The notes: generated by a model not told the origin, from the letters alone. A stretch of 34,712 nucleotides of DNA from an uncultured Eubacteriales bacterium (GCA_902787835.1 CADAHU010000053.1:1-34712); one strand, 5' to 3'; counted from the stretch's first letter, positions 1-7,234 are shown. Made by a program: numbers and translations.

Positions 1-101
1 CCAGTTGGCGTGTAGCCAGCAGCATTTACGGCGACAAAGCAGGTTTTCTGCTTCTCTTTTGACTCAAAAGAGAAGCGTATCCCCACCCCCGTCAAATCCC
101 A
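1..101. repeat. Truncated copy (copy A) of hairpin-rich intergenic repeat
   Basis: Positions 19-38 (GCAGCATTTACGGCGACAAA) are identical to 30078-30097 in the large element near the other end of the window. Next comes a perfect 13-bp inverted repeat, 50-62 with 64-76, and then a C-rich stretch ending in CCCCCGT. This is the same order (shared 20-mer, CAG, hairpin, CCCCCGT) as in the 30 kb copy, but the stem sequence is different. The element sits at the 3' end of the leftmost minus-strand gene and continues out of the window, so its left boundary is unknown. Confidence 0.7.
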
Positions 102-665
102 TCACGCCCCGCGCAGAAAGCGCAGCTTCGGGCGGATGCGGTTCATGTAGATCATGGCCAGGGGCAAAAGCAGGCGATCGTATACCAGCATGCAGACCAG
201 AAAGACCAGGAAGAACGCGATGGTCATGGCCACGCCCATCTCGCCGAACTCCTGCATGAAGGCCGCCATGGGGAACAGCAGCGCCAGCAGGCCGTACATC
301 AGCCCCATCGCCCCGGCGATCCAGCCGATCTTGGCCAGCAGCCGCAGCGGCCTGGAGGCGATGCGGTCCAGCCGCCATTTGAGGATGGGATAATTGCCCA
401 GGAAAATATAGAAGAAGGCCGCTTCTTTATCGAAGTTCAGCAGCAGGGCGATCAGCGCCGCGGCGGCATAGGTGGTGAGCGCCGCCTTGCGGTCAAACTC
501 CAGCATCACAGGCAAAAGCAGCAGCCCGCACAGCATTGGCACGGCATAGGTGGCCGCCGGGATCACCCCGCCCAGCAGCATCAGCGCCACGGAAAGCCCC
601 GCCGCCATGCCGCAGTAGGCCACGCGGATGGACTGCCGCCGGGCGGTCATTCGTTTATCAGGCAT
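102..665 (-). CDS. Polytopic membrane protein of unknown function
   Basis: The 187-aa product is very hydrophobic, with about five predicted membrane segments, roughly residues 15-35, 38-55, 62-90, 112-132 and 145-168. A basic N-terminus (residues 1-15) and a basic C-terminal tail (RIRPKLRFLRG) suggest cytoplasmic ends. The start is supported by AAAGGAGG five bases upstream of the ATG. It is the last gene of a minus-strand run and lies 15 bases after the PrsW-like gene, so it is probably co-transcribed. The general look recalls small ECF-transporter S-component or DUF2232-like membrane proteins, but I see no diagnostic motif and do not assign a function. The product is certain to be a membrane protein; its role is unknown. 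Confidence 0.8.
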   Translation of the reverse strand: MPDKRMTARRQSIRVAYCGMAAGLSVALMLLGGVIPAATYAVPMLCGLLLLPVMLEFDRKAALTTYAAAALIALLLNFDKEAAFFYIFLGNYPILKWRLDRIASRPLRLLAKIGWIAGAMGLMYGLLALLFPMAAFMQEFGEMGVAMTIAFFLVFLVCMLVYDRLLLPLAMIYMNRIRPKLRFLRGA

Positions 666-680
666 AGCAGCCTCCTTTGC

Positions 681-1391
681 TCACTGAATATACTGATCCC
701 TCCGGGACAGCCGCCGCACCAGCAGGAAGGCCGCCAGGAACAGCGCTGCGATGAACGCGAGGAACGTCCAGGAAAAGGGCGTCCGCTCCACCGTGGCGAT
801 CAAATCATACAGCCCGTGCAGCAGCATGGGGCAGACCACCGCCAGCACGCGGCAGCGACGGCTCATATCGGGCCGGCCAAGGTTTTCATGCCGGCGGGCC
901 AGGCCGTAAAACACGCCCATGAATACCCCGAAGCAGGCGTGCCCCGGCACGGCGGTGACGGCGCGCACCATGGCCGCGCTGAAGCCGTACATCACCACAT
1001 AATCGATGTTCTCCCACAGCGCGAAGCCCAGGGAGACGAACACCGCGTACACCACCCCGTCAAACAGGCAATCGAAGGACGGCGACCGCCAGGTGCGGCG
1101 CTTGAGCAGCAGGTATTTGAACCCCTCCTCGGAGAGGCCCACCACCAGGAAATTGAAAACGATCTGATACGCCCAGGTATTGACCGGCAGCACGCCGCCC
1201 AGCAGCCGGGCGCCCAGCCGCTCGGCGTATACCGCCAGGGAGGTGGAGATGATCCCCTGCAGCATCAGCGAGAGCAGCAGCGGCCAGGGCTCCTTTTCCA
1301 GCCGGTCGGCTTTGTATACATAGGCCATCAGCGCCAGCGCCGGGATCACCGCCGCGGCGATCAGAAACGGATTGAAATATAAGAACATCAT
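681..1391 (-). CDS. PrsW-family intramembrane metalloprotease
   Basis: This 236-aa polytopic membrane protein carries the PrsW family signature. It has an EExxK motif (GLSEEGFKYLLLK), a second motif FALWEN, and two conserved histidine contexts, VPGHACFG and HGLYD. In Bacillus subtilis PrsW cleaves the anti-sigma factor RsiW inside or near the membrane. The substrate here is unknown, since no anti-sigma/sigma pair is in view. I chose the ATG at 1391 because AGGAGAG lies just upstream. The longer frame to 1427 would run far into the Nudix gene and has no ribosome site. The ATG overlaps the Nudix stop as ATGA, which indicates translational coupling. Confidence 0.87.
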   Translation of the reverse strand: MMFLYFNPFLIAAAVIPALALMAYVYKADRLEKEPWPLLLSLMLQGIISTSLAVYAERLGARLLGGVLPVNTWAYQIVFNFLVVGLSEEGFKYLLLKRRTWRSPSFDCLFDGVVYAVFVSLGFALWENIDYVVMYGFSAAMVRAVTAVPGHACFGVFMGVFYGLARRHENLGRPDMSRRCRVLAVVCPMLLHGLYDLIATVERTPFSWTFLAFIAALFLAAFLLVRRLSRRDQYIQ

Positions 1392-1894
1392 GTCTCTCCT
1401 TGCGCCTGCCGCAGGAACGCCGCCCACCGCGTCCGATGGGTGGTGACAAAATCATCCCGCTTGAGGAAATCCGCGATCTCTCCGGGCCGCAGCCAGCGGT
1501 AATCCACCGTCTCCCCCTCCTGCAGGATCACGGCGTCCTTGGGGCCGTCATACCGGCAGAGATACCCGGCGTAGATGCAGTGGTTATCCGCCCGGCTGAG
1601 CACAAACAGCGGCTCCAGGCGCTCCGCCCGGATGCCGGTCTCCTCCCGCAGCTCCCGCAAGGCGCCCTGCTCCCAGGTTTCGCCCTTGAGCACGCTGCCG
1701 CCCGCCCCCAGCTCCCAAAAGCCCGGGTAGAGCGGCTTGCGCTCATCCCGCCGGGTCACCAGCACGCTGCCGTCGGCGTGCAGCACGGCGATCTCCGCCA
1801 CGGCATGGTAGCAGCCCGCGGGGATCGCCTCGCCCCGCACCAGGTCATATCCCAATTTTGCCCCGCCGGCGTCGCAGGCATCCCAAAGTTCCAT
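1388..1894 (-). CDS. Nudix hydrolase
   Basis: The 168-aa protein contains a full Nudix box, from GSVLKGE through RELREETGI, matching GX5EX7REUXEEXGU. The box binds Mg2+ and catalyses cleavage of nucleoside diphosphate-X bonds. The N-terminal part (MELWDACDAGG, then a stretch ending in RGEAIPAGCYH) resembles the IPP-isomerase-like or YfcD-like Nudix layout, so the substrate could be a NUDP-sugar or a prenyl diphosphate; this is not decidable here. GGGAGG precedes the ATG at 1894 by five bases, whereas the in-frame start at 1951 has no good site and lies inside the hairpin at 1929-1948. In many Clostridia the YqhQ gene is followed by prmC; here this gene follows instead. Confidence 0.9.
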   Translation of the reverse strand: MELWDACDAGGAKLGYDLVRGEAIPAGCYHAVAEIAVLHADGSVLVTRRDERKPLYPGFWELGAGGSVLKGETWEQGALRELREETGIRAERLEPLFVLSRADNHCIYAGYLCRYDGPKDAVILQEGETVDYRWLRPGEIADFLKRDDFVTTHRTRWAAFLRQAQGET

Positions 1895-1928
1895 AAGTAC
1901 CTCCCCAAAAATCGACCAAAAAGAGCGA

Positions 1929-1948
1929 CCCCGCAATAGCTTGCGGGG
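1929..1948 (-). terminator. Terminator or attenuator between yqhQ-like and Nudix genes
   Basis: A perfect 8-bp stem CCCCGCAA/TTGCGGGG with a four-base loop lies between the yqhQ-like stop and the Nudix start. On the minus strand the stem is followed after six bases by CTTTTTGG, so the U tract is slightly displaced. It may reduce read-through into the Nudix-PrsW genes rather than stop it. Confidence 0.5.
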
Positions 1949-1973
1949 CAAAAGGCCGTTTGCCGTCCGGCGC

Positions 1974-2981
1974 TTACGCCTGGGCCGCGGCGGGCACGGC
2001 GATGATGTATCCCTCCGGGGTCTTGGGGCCCTCGGGCATATCGCCCAGGGCGGCCTTCATGGAGACGATGGCCACCTCCAGCATGCCCTCGTCGGGCTCG
2101 GCGGTGGTGAGCAGCTGCAGCGCCATGCCGGGCTTGCGCATCGCGCGGCAAACCTTGTTCTCGTTATGGGCCAGGCCCTTGAGCACCTCATAGCTGATGC
2201 CGGCCACGCAGGGCAGCAGCACCACGCGGCTGAGCACGCGCACCAAGTAATTGCCGCCCAGATTAAAGCCGGTCAGCTGGAGCACCAGCACATCCACCAC
2301 GGAGTAGAACAGGATGGACAGGATAAAGGTGATCAGCAGGAAGCTGGTGCCGCAGCGGGGATGCAGGCGGCTGAAATGCTTGGCGTTTTCCGGGGTCAGC
2401 TTCGTACCTGCCTCGTGATTGTACACCGTTTTGTGCTCCGCGCCGTGGTAGCGGAACACGCGCATCATATCGGGCACGCGGCGCACGGCAACCATATAGC
2501 CGATCAGCAGGGCGGTGCGCACCAGGCCGCTGCAAAGGTTCTTAAGCAGCAGCATGCCGCCGGTGGCCTGATCGGGGAACAGCTTGATGATCAGATTGGG
2601 CAAAAACACAAACAGGCCCAGGGACAGCACCAGCGCCATCGCGATGGCAATGCCCATCACGACCTTATCCACGCCCTTGCCCAGCTTTTGGGCCAGCCAA
2701 AGCTCAAACTTGGTGGGCTGCTCCTCCTCCTGGCCGCCCATTTTGACGCTCTCCTCCAGAGTTTTCATGCCGGTGCCCAGCATGGTAACCATGCTGACCG
2801 CGCCGCGGATAAAGGGCAGTCCCATCCATTTATGCTTTTTCGCGGGGGAAACATAGGGATCGCGCTTGACCACGATGCTGCCGTCGGGACGGCGCACCGC
2901 CAGGGCCACATACTCCGGCGAGCGCATCATGACGCCTTCCAGCACCGCCTGGCCGCCGATATCCACTCTTTTCTCTGCCAT
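1974..2981 (-). CDS. yqhQ: YqhQ-like DUF1385 membrane protein
   Basis: The 335-aa protein begins MAEKRVDIGGQAVLEGVMMR, the hallmark start of the DUF1385/YqhQ family. An N-terminal soluble part (about residues 1-100) is followed by membrane segments near 110-150, 170-190 and 240-290, and by the conserved patch FRYHGAEHKTVYNHEAG with HPRCGTSFL. The molecular function is not established in the literature I know. Family members commonly sit beside rpmE and peptide-release genes, as here. The ATG at 2981 has AAAGGAT upstream, while the frame to 3107 would include the promoter and leader. A separate promoter (3024-3052) and the terminator after rpmE show it is an independent transcription unit start. 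Confidence 0.92.
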   Translation of the reverse strand: MAEKRVDIGGQAVLEGVMMRSPEYVALAVRRPDGSIVVKRDPYVSPAKKHKWMGLPFIRGAVSMVTMLGTGMKTLEESVKMGGQEEEQPTKFELWLAQKLGKGVDKVVMGIAIAMALVLSLGLFVFLPNLIIKLFPDQATGGMLLLKNLCSGLVRTALLIGYMVAVRRVPDMMRVFRYHGAEHKTVYNHEAGTKLTPENAKHFSRLHPRCGTSFLLITFILSILFYSVVDVLVLQLTGFNLGGNYLVRVLSRVVLLPCVAGISYEVLKGLAHNENKVCRAMRKPGMALQLLTTAEPDEGMLEVAIVSMKAALGDMPEGPKTPEGYIIAVPAAAQA

Positions 2982-3023
2982 AAAAAAAGTATCCTTTCCG
3001 GGGAGAATCTCTCTCCAGGTGCT

Positions 3024-3052
3024 ATTATACACGTATTCCCACCCATACGCAA
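3024..3052 (-). promoter_or_regulatory. Sigma-A promoter for the yqhQ-like gene
   Basis: On the minus strand TTGCGT (3047-3052) and TATAAT (3024-3029) are separated by 17 bases. Transcription would begin about 40 bases upstream of the ATG at 2981. Confidence 0.75.
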
Positions 3053-3105
3053 ATGAAAATTGGATGAGAAAAGGATGATACGTTTCTTGGAATTGCGGAT
3101 ACAAC

Positions 3106-3138
3106 AAACGGAGGCCGGTATAACCGCCCTCCGTTTAT
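3106..3138 (-). terminator. Intrinsic terminator after rpmE
   Basis: A 14-bp stem with one mismatch (AAACGGAGG..GGT with its complement, loop about 5 bases) starts 8 bases after the rpmE stop. On the minus strand it runs into TTTGTTGT. It separates rpmE from the yqhQ-like promoter. Confidence 0.75.
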
Positions 3139-3146
3139 TATCTGCA

Positions 3147-3356
3147 TTACTTGTTCAGCAGATCGCCGTAGCGCTTCTTGAACTTGTCCACGCGGCCGCC
3201 GGTGTCCACCAGCTTCTGCTTGCCGGTGAAGAACGGGTGGCACTTGGAGCAGATTTCAACCTTCAGCTCCTTCTTGGTGGAGCCGGTGGTGAAGGTTTCA
3301 CCGCATACGCAGCGAACGACTGCCTCACCGTACTTGGGATGGATGCCTTCCTTCAT
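3147..3356 (-). CDS. rpmE: Ribosomal protein L31 (zinc-binding C+ type)
   Basis: The 69-aa protein [20 protein letters not shown].. matches bacterial L31 along its whole length. The cysteine pairs CVC and CSKC form the zinc site of the C+ form, so this is the zinc-replete isoform. This is relevant because the next minus-strand operon to the right is a zinc-type metal system, but no operator is seen at this gene. The start at 3356 has GAGGTG nine bases upstream. The longer frame to 3539 is rejected because it would contain the promoter. The gene has its own promoter and terminator and is monocistronic. Confidence 0.97.
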   Translation of the reverse strand: MKEGIHPKYGEAVVRCVCGETFTTGSTKKELKVEICSKCHPFFTGKQKLVDTGGRVDKFKKRYGDLLNK

Positions 3357-3424
3357 TGCTTTTTTCACCTCTTCTGCGCATGCTTGATCGGATTCATGGC
3401 GCGCAACCATGAGCCGCAAGAAAT

Positions 3425-3453
3425 AGTATAGCACATCGCGGCGCAATTTGCAA
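3425..3453 (-). promoter_or_regulatory. Sigma-A promoter of rpmE
   Basis: TTGCAA (3448-3453) and TATACT (3425-3430) on the minus strand have a 17-base spacer, about 70 bases upstream of the rpmE ATG. Confidence 0.75.
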
Positions 3454-3554
3454 GGGGGCAAACGGCGATAAATCCGCGCATCCGGGACGCCGTGCGCATT
3501 TTTATGGATTTCAAGGGCGCTTTTTCCCGTTTTCTGCACAAACGGAAAGCAGCG

Positions 3555-4211
3555 TCAGTAATATATCCAGCCCGTGAAGCCGCAGCATTCGCAGCCCTCG
3601 CCCATACAGCAGCCGCAGATCTCCCTGCGCTGGCCCTGATCCGCCCGCTTTACCTGAGAGCGGACGGGCGGCAGGGTCTGGCTGCACCGGGGCGCTTGAT
3701 CCGAAAACAGATAGGACTGCAGCTCCTGCGACGCAACGCCATCCTCCGTAACGCCCATTTGCCGCTGGAACAGCGTGATCCGCTCGGCAAGGATATCGTT
3801 ATAGGCTTCGGTGAGCGTGCTGCCGGCGCGGATATAGCCCAGCTCCTGCAGCCGGGCCTTCAGCCTGAGCACATCCTCCCTGCGGTCGCCCTGGCGAAGC
3901 GCGCGATAGGCAAGCATGCCCGCGTCCGCCTCCCGCAGGATGGTGAGATAGGCCGCGCTGCAATAGCCCGTCTCTCCCTGCCACTGGCAAAGGCACCATT
4001 CCGGGCCCTCCTCCAGCACCAGCAGGCAGGAGCCGTTGGGGATCTCGCCCTTCACCGCGCCCGCGGAGGAGGGCTTGGCGCGCAGATTCAGCGCGCCCTT
4101 CGGCGTGGTGACCTTGGCTACCATGCCCTCCGTATCCGTTTCCGCGAGCGCGAGCCCCGCCAGCAATACGCACAGGGCCAGGGCCGCGGCAAGCAGCCTC
4201 GTTTTTATCAT
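3555..4211 (-). CDS. Secreted SH3b/peptidoglycan-binding protein with Cys-rich tail
   Basis: The 218-aa product has a signal peptide (residues 1-23, AxA site near 21-23), then a bacterial SH3 domain (about 30-92, ALNLRAKPSSAGAVKGEIPN). A PG_binding_1-like domain follows (about 105-168, LRQGDRREDVLRLKARLQEL). The tail, residues 199-214, reads CGCCMGEGCECCGFTG, which fits half of a DnaJ-type zinc finger (CxxCxGxGCxxCGxTG). The protein should therefore be exported, bind the cell wall and possibly hold metal. It is the last gene of the zur/znu-like operon: its ATG overlaps the preceding stop as ATGA and GGAGGAGC precedes it. The longer frame to 4229 is rejected on that basis. A role in metal capture at the wall is inference. 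Confidence 0.85.
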   Translation of the reverse strand: MIKTRLLAAALALCVLLAGLALAETDTEGMVAKVTTPKGALNLRAKPSSAGAVKGEIPNGSCLLVLEEGPEWCLCQWQGETGYCSAAYLTILREADAGMLAYRALRQGDRREDVLRLKARLQELGYIRAGSTLTEAYNDILAERITLFQRQMGVTEDGVASQELQSYLFSDQAPRCSQTLPPVRSQVKRADQGQRREICGCCMGEGCECCGFTGWIYY

Positions 4212-4645
4212 AGCTCCTCCGTATCCCATACCACCTCGGCGTCAACCAGATGGATATAGGTCCATTCTCCCTCCATGTAGGTTTCAAACCGGCCTGTTAC
4301 GGTCAGATTGGTCCCCAGCTCCGGATAATCCTCCGGATAGGCGTGCTCGCCCTGCCATACAAACTCCAGCCCCTGGGCGCAGCAGCCGGTGGCGTCCGGA
4401 ATGACGCAGGAGGTGTACACCACCCCGGCAAAATCATCCTCAAACACATCCAGCCAGCCGGAAATGCGGATGACCCTGCCCAAGTAGGCCTCCGGCTCCA
4501 TCAGCATCTGATACACCTGGGCGTACACCATGGTGCCGGTGATCCCGGACAGATCCATATCGATCTTGAGCGGTTCTTCCTCCTGCGCATATCCCCATGC
4601 GGAGAGCAGGATCAGGATCAGCAGCGCGGCGATCATTCTTTTCAT
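4208..4645 (-). CDS. Secreted 145-aa protein in metal ABC transporter operon
   Basis: The protein has a signal peptide (residues 1-20, ending GYA-Q) without a lipobox cysteine. The body, about 27-145, is predicted mostly beta and has an OB-fold look: YLGRVIRISGWLDVF, then TSCVIPDATGCCAQGLEFVW, then NLTVTGRFETYMEGEWTYIH. It contains a CC pair and one further cysteine that could bind metal. The ATG overlaps the permease stop and the TGA overlaps the next ATG, both as ATGA, so it is translated with the transporter. AAGGAGGG precedes the start. It is not a ZnuA-type binding protein (no His-rich loop, wrong size). Its function is unknown; a link to metal uptake is inferred from position only. Confidence 0.83.
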   Translation of the reverse strand: MKRMIAALLILILLSAWGYAQEEEPLKIDMDLSGITGTMVYAQVYQMLMEPEAYLGRVIRISGWLDVFEDDFAGVVYTSCVIPDATGCCAQGLEFVWQGEHAYPEDYPELGTNLTVTGRFETYMEGEWTYIHLVDAEVVWDTEEL

Positions 4646-5487
4646 TTTGCAATCCCTCCTTGTATTTTGCCGATGCAGGAAAAGATCAGGAACGCGGCGA
4701 TATCCACCGCCACGATGGTGGAGCCCAACGGGGTGCCGCCCACGATGGAGACCAGGATGCCCAGCGCCGCGCAGGTGACGGACATCACAGCGGAGCAGAC
4801 CGTAACGCTCCGGAAGGAGCGGAACACGCGCATGGCGCTCATGGCCGGGAAAATGATCAGCGCCGAGATCAGCAGAGAGCCCACCAGATTCATGGCCAGC
4901 ACGATGATCACCGCGATCACCACCGCGACCAGCAGGTTGTACGCCTCGGCCTTTGTGCCGCTGGCCCGGGCAAAGCTCTCATCAAAGGTAACGGCAAAAA
5001 TTTTGTCGTAATAATAAATGAAAATGAGGAGCACCAGGATCGACAGCCCGACGCACAGCCATACCTCGGTCTGCGAAAGCGTCAGGATGGAGGTGGAGCC
5101 GAACAGGGAGGTGCAGACATCCCCGGACAAATTTCCGGAGCTGGTAAACAGGCTGAGCAGCAGATAGCCCATCGCCAGCGCTCCCACGGACACCATGGCA
5201 ATGGCCGCGTCGCCCTTGATCTTTGTGTTTTGCCCCGTGCGCAGCAGCAGGATGGCGGAGATCACCGTGAAGGGCAGCACAAACAGCATTTCATCGGCCA
5301 GATGCAGCACGCCGGCGATCGCCATCGCGCCAAAGGCCACATGGGACAGGCCGTCCCCGATAAAGGAAAACCGCTTGAGCACCAGCGTTACCCCCAGCAT
5401 TGAGGAGCACAGGGCGATCAGCACGCCCACGATCAGCGCGTATTGAACAAACGGGAACTGAAGATACGTCCGCAGGGTTTCCATCAT
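4642..5487 (-). CDS. znuB: Zinc/manganese-type ABC transporter permease (ABC-3 family)
   Basis: The 281-aa membrane protein has about eight membrane segments and the ABC-3 permease signature region GDGLSHVAFGAMAIAG near residues 42-57. The stretch ASGTKAEAYNLLVAVVIAV and the C-terminal half SLLISALIIFPAMSAM are also typical of ZnuB, MntB and AdcB. It would form the channel through the cytoplasmic membrane. It overlaps the ATPase gene upstream (ATGA, 5484-5487) and the secreted-protein gene downstream (ATGA, 4642-4645). Zinc is the most likely ion because of the Zur-like regulator, but Mn2+ cannot be excluded by sequence. The symbol is by family, not proven ion specificity. Confidence 0.92.
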   Translation of the reverse strand: MMETLRTYLQFPFVQYALIVGVLIALCSSMLGVTLVLKRFSFIGDGLSHVAFGAMAIAGVLHLADEMLFVLPFTVISAILLLRTGQNTKIKGDAAIAMVSVGALAMGYLLLSLFTSSGNLSGDVCTSLFGSTSILTLSQTEVWLCVGLSILVLLIFIYYYDKIFAVTFDESFARASGTKAEAYNLLVAVVIAVIIVLAMNLVGSLLISALIIFPAMSAMRVFRSFRSVTVCSAVMSVTCAALGILVSIVGGTPLGSTIVAVDIAAFLIFSCIGKIQGGIAK

Positions 5488-6194
5488 TGCCGCTCCCCTC
5501 CTTCCTCATATAAAAAGCGCCGCGCCAGCGCGCTGTCCATATATTCCGCCTTGGTGCCGAAAAAAACCTGGCTGCCCACATGCAGCAAATGGGTGGCGTA
5601 ACGAACGGCCGCGGCAATATCGTGGGAGATCATGATGATGGTGATCCCCTCCTGATTCAGCTTCTGGATCAGCGCGTACATATCCTGGGTCACCTTGGGA
5701 TCAAGCCCCGACACCGGCTCATCCAGCAGCAGCAGCTTTTGGGTGGCGCAAAGGGCCCGCGCCAGCAGCACCCGCTGCTGCTGCCCGCCGGACAGCTCGC
5801 GGTAGCACCGCTTTGCAAAGGATGTGATCCCCATTTTTTCGATGGCCTGACGGGCGATTTCCTTTTCCTCCCTGCCGTAAAAGGGACGCCTGCGCACTCT
5901 GCCTTGGCAGCCGGACAGCACGATTTCCCATACCGTGGCGGGAAAATCCCGCTGAACAAGGGTTTGCTGCGGAAGATAGCCGATCTCATTTTCCCGCAGG
6001 CCGTCGCCCCAGGAAACCTTGCCGCCCATCGGCTTGATCAGCCCCAGAACGGTTTTCATCAGCGTGCTTTTGCCGGAGCCGTTTTCTCCCACGATGCAAA
6101 GATAATCGCCGGCGTTCACAGAAAAATCAAGGTTGGATAATACCGCATGGCCCTCATAGCCCAGGGTCAGGTTTTCGCATTTCAGCTGTGCCAT
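5484..6194 (-). CDS. znuC: Zinc/manganese-type ABC transporter ATPase
   Basis: The 236-aa ATPase has Walker A (GENGSGKSTLMK, about residues 37-48), the ABC signature LSGGQQQRVLLARAL, Walker B (LLLLDEPVSGLD) and the switch histidine in MISHDIAAA. It powers the permease encoded directly downstream. AAGGAGC precedes the ATG. A hairpin at 6219-6233 lies in the leader. No periplasmic or lipoprotein binding subunit (ZnuA/AdcA) is found anywhere in the window, so the complete importer needs a binding protein encoded elsewhere. Confidence 0.93.
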   Translation of the reverse strand: MAQLKCENLTLGYEGHAVLSNLDFSVNAGDYLCIVGENGSGKSTLMKTVLGLIKPMGGKVSWGDGLRENEIGYLPQQTLVQRDFPATVWEIVLSGCQGRVRRRPFYGREEKEIARQAIEKMGITSFAKRCYRELSGGQQQRVLLARALCATQKLLLLDEPVSGLDPKVTQDMYALIQKLNQEGITIIMISHDIAAAVRYATHLLHVGSQVFFGTKAEYMDSALARRFLYEEGGERQ

Positions 6195-6357
6195 TTGTTA
6201 TGCTCCTTCAAACAGGGATGGGGAGCGTCCCCACCGCAATGTGAATATTTGGGTATAAAAATACAAGGCGTTCCATAAGAATATACCCCAAAACAGCCCT
6301 GCCCGGCCGGACAGGTGATCTTTGGGTATTCAAATGAAACCCTTGCGGGTTATTCGG
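6195..6357 (-). other. Gap between the small membrane protein and znuC: hairpins, no gene
   Basis: A short stem AACCC-GCAA-GGGTT (6338-6351) with a GNRA-type loop directly follows the stop of the small membrane protein and could be a weak terminator. A near-inverted repeat pairs TTTGGGTATA (about 6247-6256) with TATACCCCAAA (about 6283-6293). A perfect 6-bp stem TGGGGA/TCCCCA with a three-base loop (6219-6233) lies just before the znuC ribosome site. No convincing promoter was found, so transcription may read through from the repressor gene. Confidence 0.45.
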
Positions 6358-6657
6358 TTAATTATTCAGCCGCACGTTCCAGCCGACAAGCGTGGGGAGG
6401 GCGCAGCGGCGCGCGCCCCGGCCCCGGCCCTTTGCCCGGGCCAGGAAGAGCGGCGCCAAAGCCGCCAGCAGCAAAACGCCCAGCAGCGCAAAGCTGTGCA
6501 GCGCCGCCTCAGTCCGGGCGATGCACTGGCAGATTTCGCAGGCTTCGCCCGCGCAGTCATGGGCTGCCGCATGCGCAATGTAGGCGGAAGAAACGAACAA
6601 TACCAGGATCATGCCAATACACAGGATCCAGGCGATTAAACGCTTTTGCTGTTTCAC
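6358..6657 (-). CDS. Small membrane protein with HxxxHxCxxxxCxxCxC motif
   Basis: The 99-aa protein has two membrane segments (about residues 7-27 and 56-76) and a basic tail. Between them lies AHAAAHDCAGEACEICQCI, giving H29, H33, C35, C40, C43 and C45, which would face outside and look suited to binding zinc or another soft metal. The start is GTG at 6657: AAAGGAGG lies nine bases upstream, whereas upstream ATGs at 6678 and 6726 lack a ribosome site, and the ATG at 6678 precedes the Shine-Dalgarno itself. It follows the Fur/Zur-type gene by 53 bases. I recall similar small proteins beside Fur and znu genes in Clostridia, but no experimental function is known to me. Confidence 0.8.
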   Translation of the reverse strand: MKQQKRLIAWILCIGMILVLFVSSAYIAHAAAHDCAGEACEICQCIARTEAALHSFALLGVLLLAALAPLFLARAKGRGRGARRCALPTLVGWNVRLNN

Positions 6658-6710
6658 TGTCCGTTTCCTCCTTTCCATCGGACTTCGCAGGAAGTCAGAT
6701 GATTTTATGA

Positions 6711-7121
6711 TCAAGCCTTTTGGCATTGGTCACATATCCCGTAAAATACCGTTCTTCCAAAATCCCAGGAAAAACCGTGCTCTTTTTGCAGGTGCTCGTT
6801 TAATTCCCGCAATTCGTCGCAATCCAAATGGATGATCCTTCCGCATACCTCGCATTTGCAGTGGAAATGCGTGCCGGGGAGCTGATCCCCCGAAAAGGTG
6901 TAGCAAGCGCAATTCCCCGGCCCCAGGGTATATTTTTGAATGCAGCCATCCTCCACAAACCTTTCCAGCTGACGATAGATCGTCGCCGTGCCGATGGGCT
7001 GCTGCTGCGCATCAAAATACGCCTTGATCTCCGCCGCGGTGTGATGGATTCCGGGCGTGGCCTTCAGATAATCCAGGAGCGACTTTTGCGTGCGTGTCCG
7101 ATACAGCGTCTTTTCCGCCAT
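6711..7121 (-). CDS. zur: Fur-family metalloregulator, probably Zur
   Basis: The 136-aa protein has the Fur winged-helix (residues 10-70, with GTATIYRQLERFVEDG as recognition region) and a metal-binding dimerisation half. HFHCKCEVCG (residues 85-94) and YGICDQC (128-133) supply the two CxxC pairs of the structural zinc site; H85, H87, D100 and nearby acidic residues could make the sensing site. It would repress its target when metal is bound. AAGGGAGC precedes the ATG. Two palindromes of the same type flank its promoter, which indicates autoregulation. The zinc assignment rests on the downstream ABC transporter; Fur or PerR activity is the alternative. Confidence 0.9.
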   Translation of the reverse strand: MAEKTLYRTRTQKSLLDYLKATPGIHHTAAEIKAYFDAQQQPIGTATIYRQLERFVEDGCIQKYTLGPGNCACYTFSGDQLPGTHFHCKCEVCGRIIHLDCDELRELNEHLQKEHGFSWDFGRTVFYGICDQCQKA

Positions 7122-7145
7122 AAAACCGCTCCCTTAAAAGAAATT

Positions 7146-7160
7146 TGAGAATCGTTCTCA
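7146..7160. promoter_or_regulatory. Fur/Zur-type operator 1
   Basis: TGAGAATCGTTCTCA is a perfect 6-3-6 inverted repeat. It begins at the last base of the -10 element of the minus-strand promoter of the regulator gene and covers the expected transcription start, an ideal place for repression. Confidence 0.85.
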
Positions 7161-7188
7161 TTATAAGGCGTTTTCTTTACCTTGTCAG
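7160..7188 (-). promoter_or_regulatory. Sigma-A promoter of the zur/znu-like operon
   Basis: CTGACA (7183-7188) and TATAAT (7160-7165) on the minus strand are separated by 17 bases. Operator 1 touches the -10 on the downstream side and operator 2 lies just upstream of the -35. Confidence 0.88.
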
Positions 7189-7196
7189 CAGCAAAA

Positions 7197-7211
7197 TGAA
7201 AACCATTCTCA
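7197..7211. promoter_or_regulatory. Fur/Zur-type operator 2
   Basis: TGAAAACCATTCTCA has the same 6-3-6 plan as operator 1, with one mismatch in the left arm. It lies 36 bases further upstream, on the far side of the -35, so repressor dimers could bracket the promoter. Confidence 0.7.
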
Positions 7212-7234
7212 AAATCCATTCAAAAGACGATCCT

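Noticed and set aside
3490..3554. Hairpin after the SH3b gene as a terminator
   Set aside because: The stem is AT-rich and imperfect, and no U tract follows on the minus strand.
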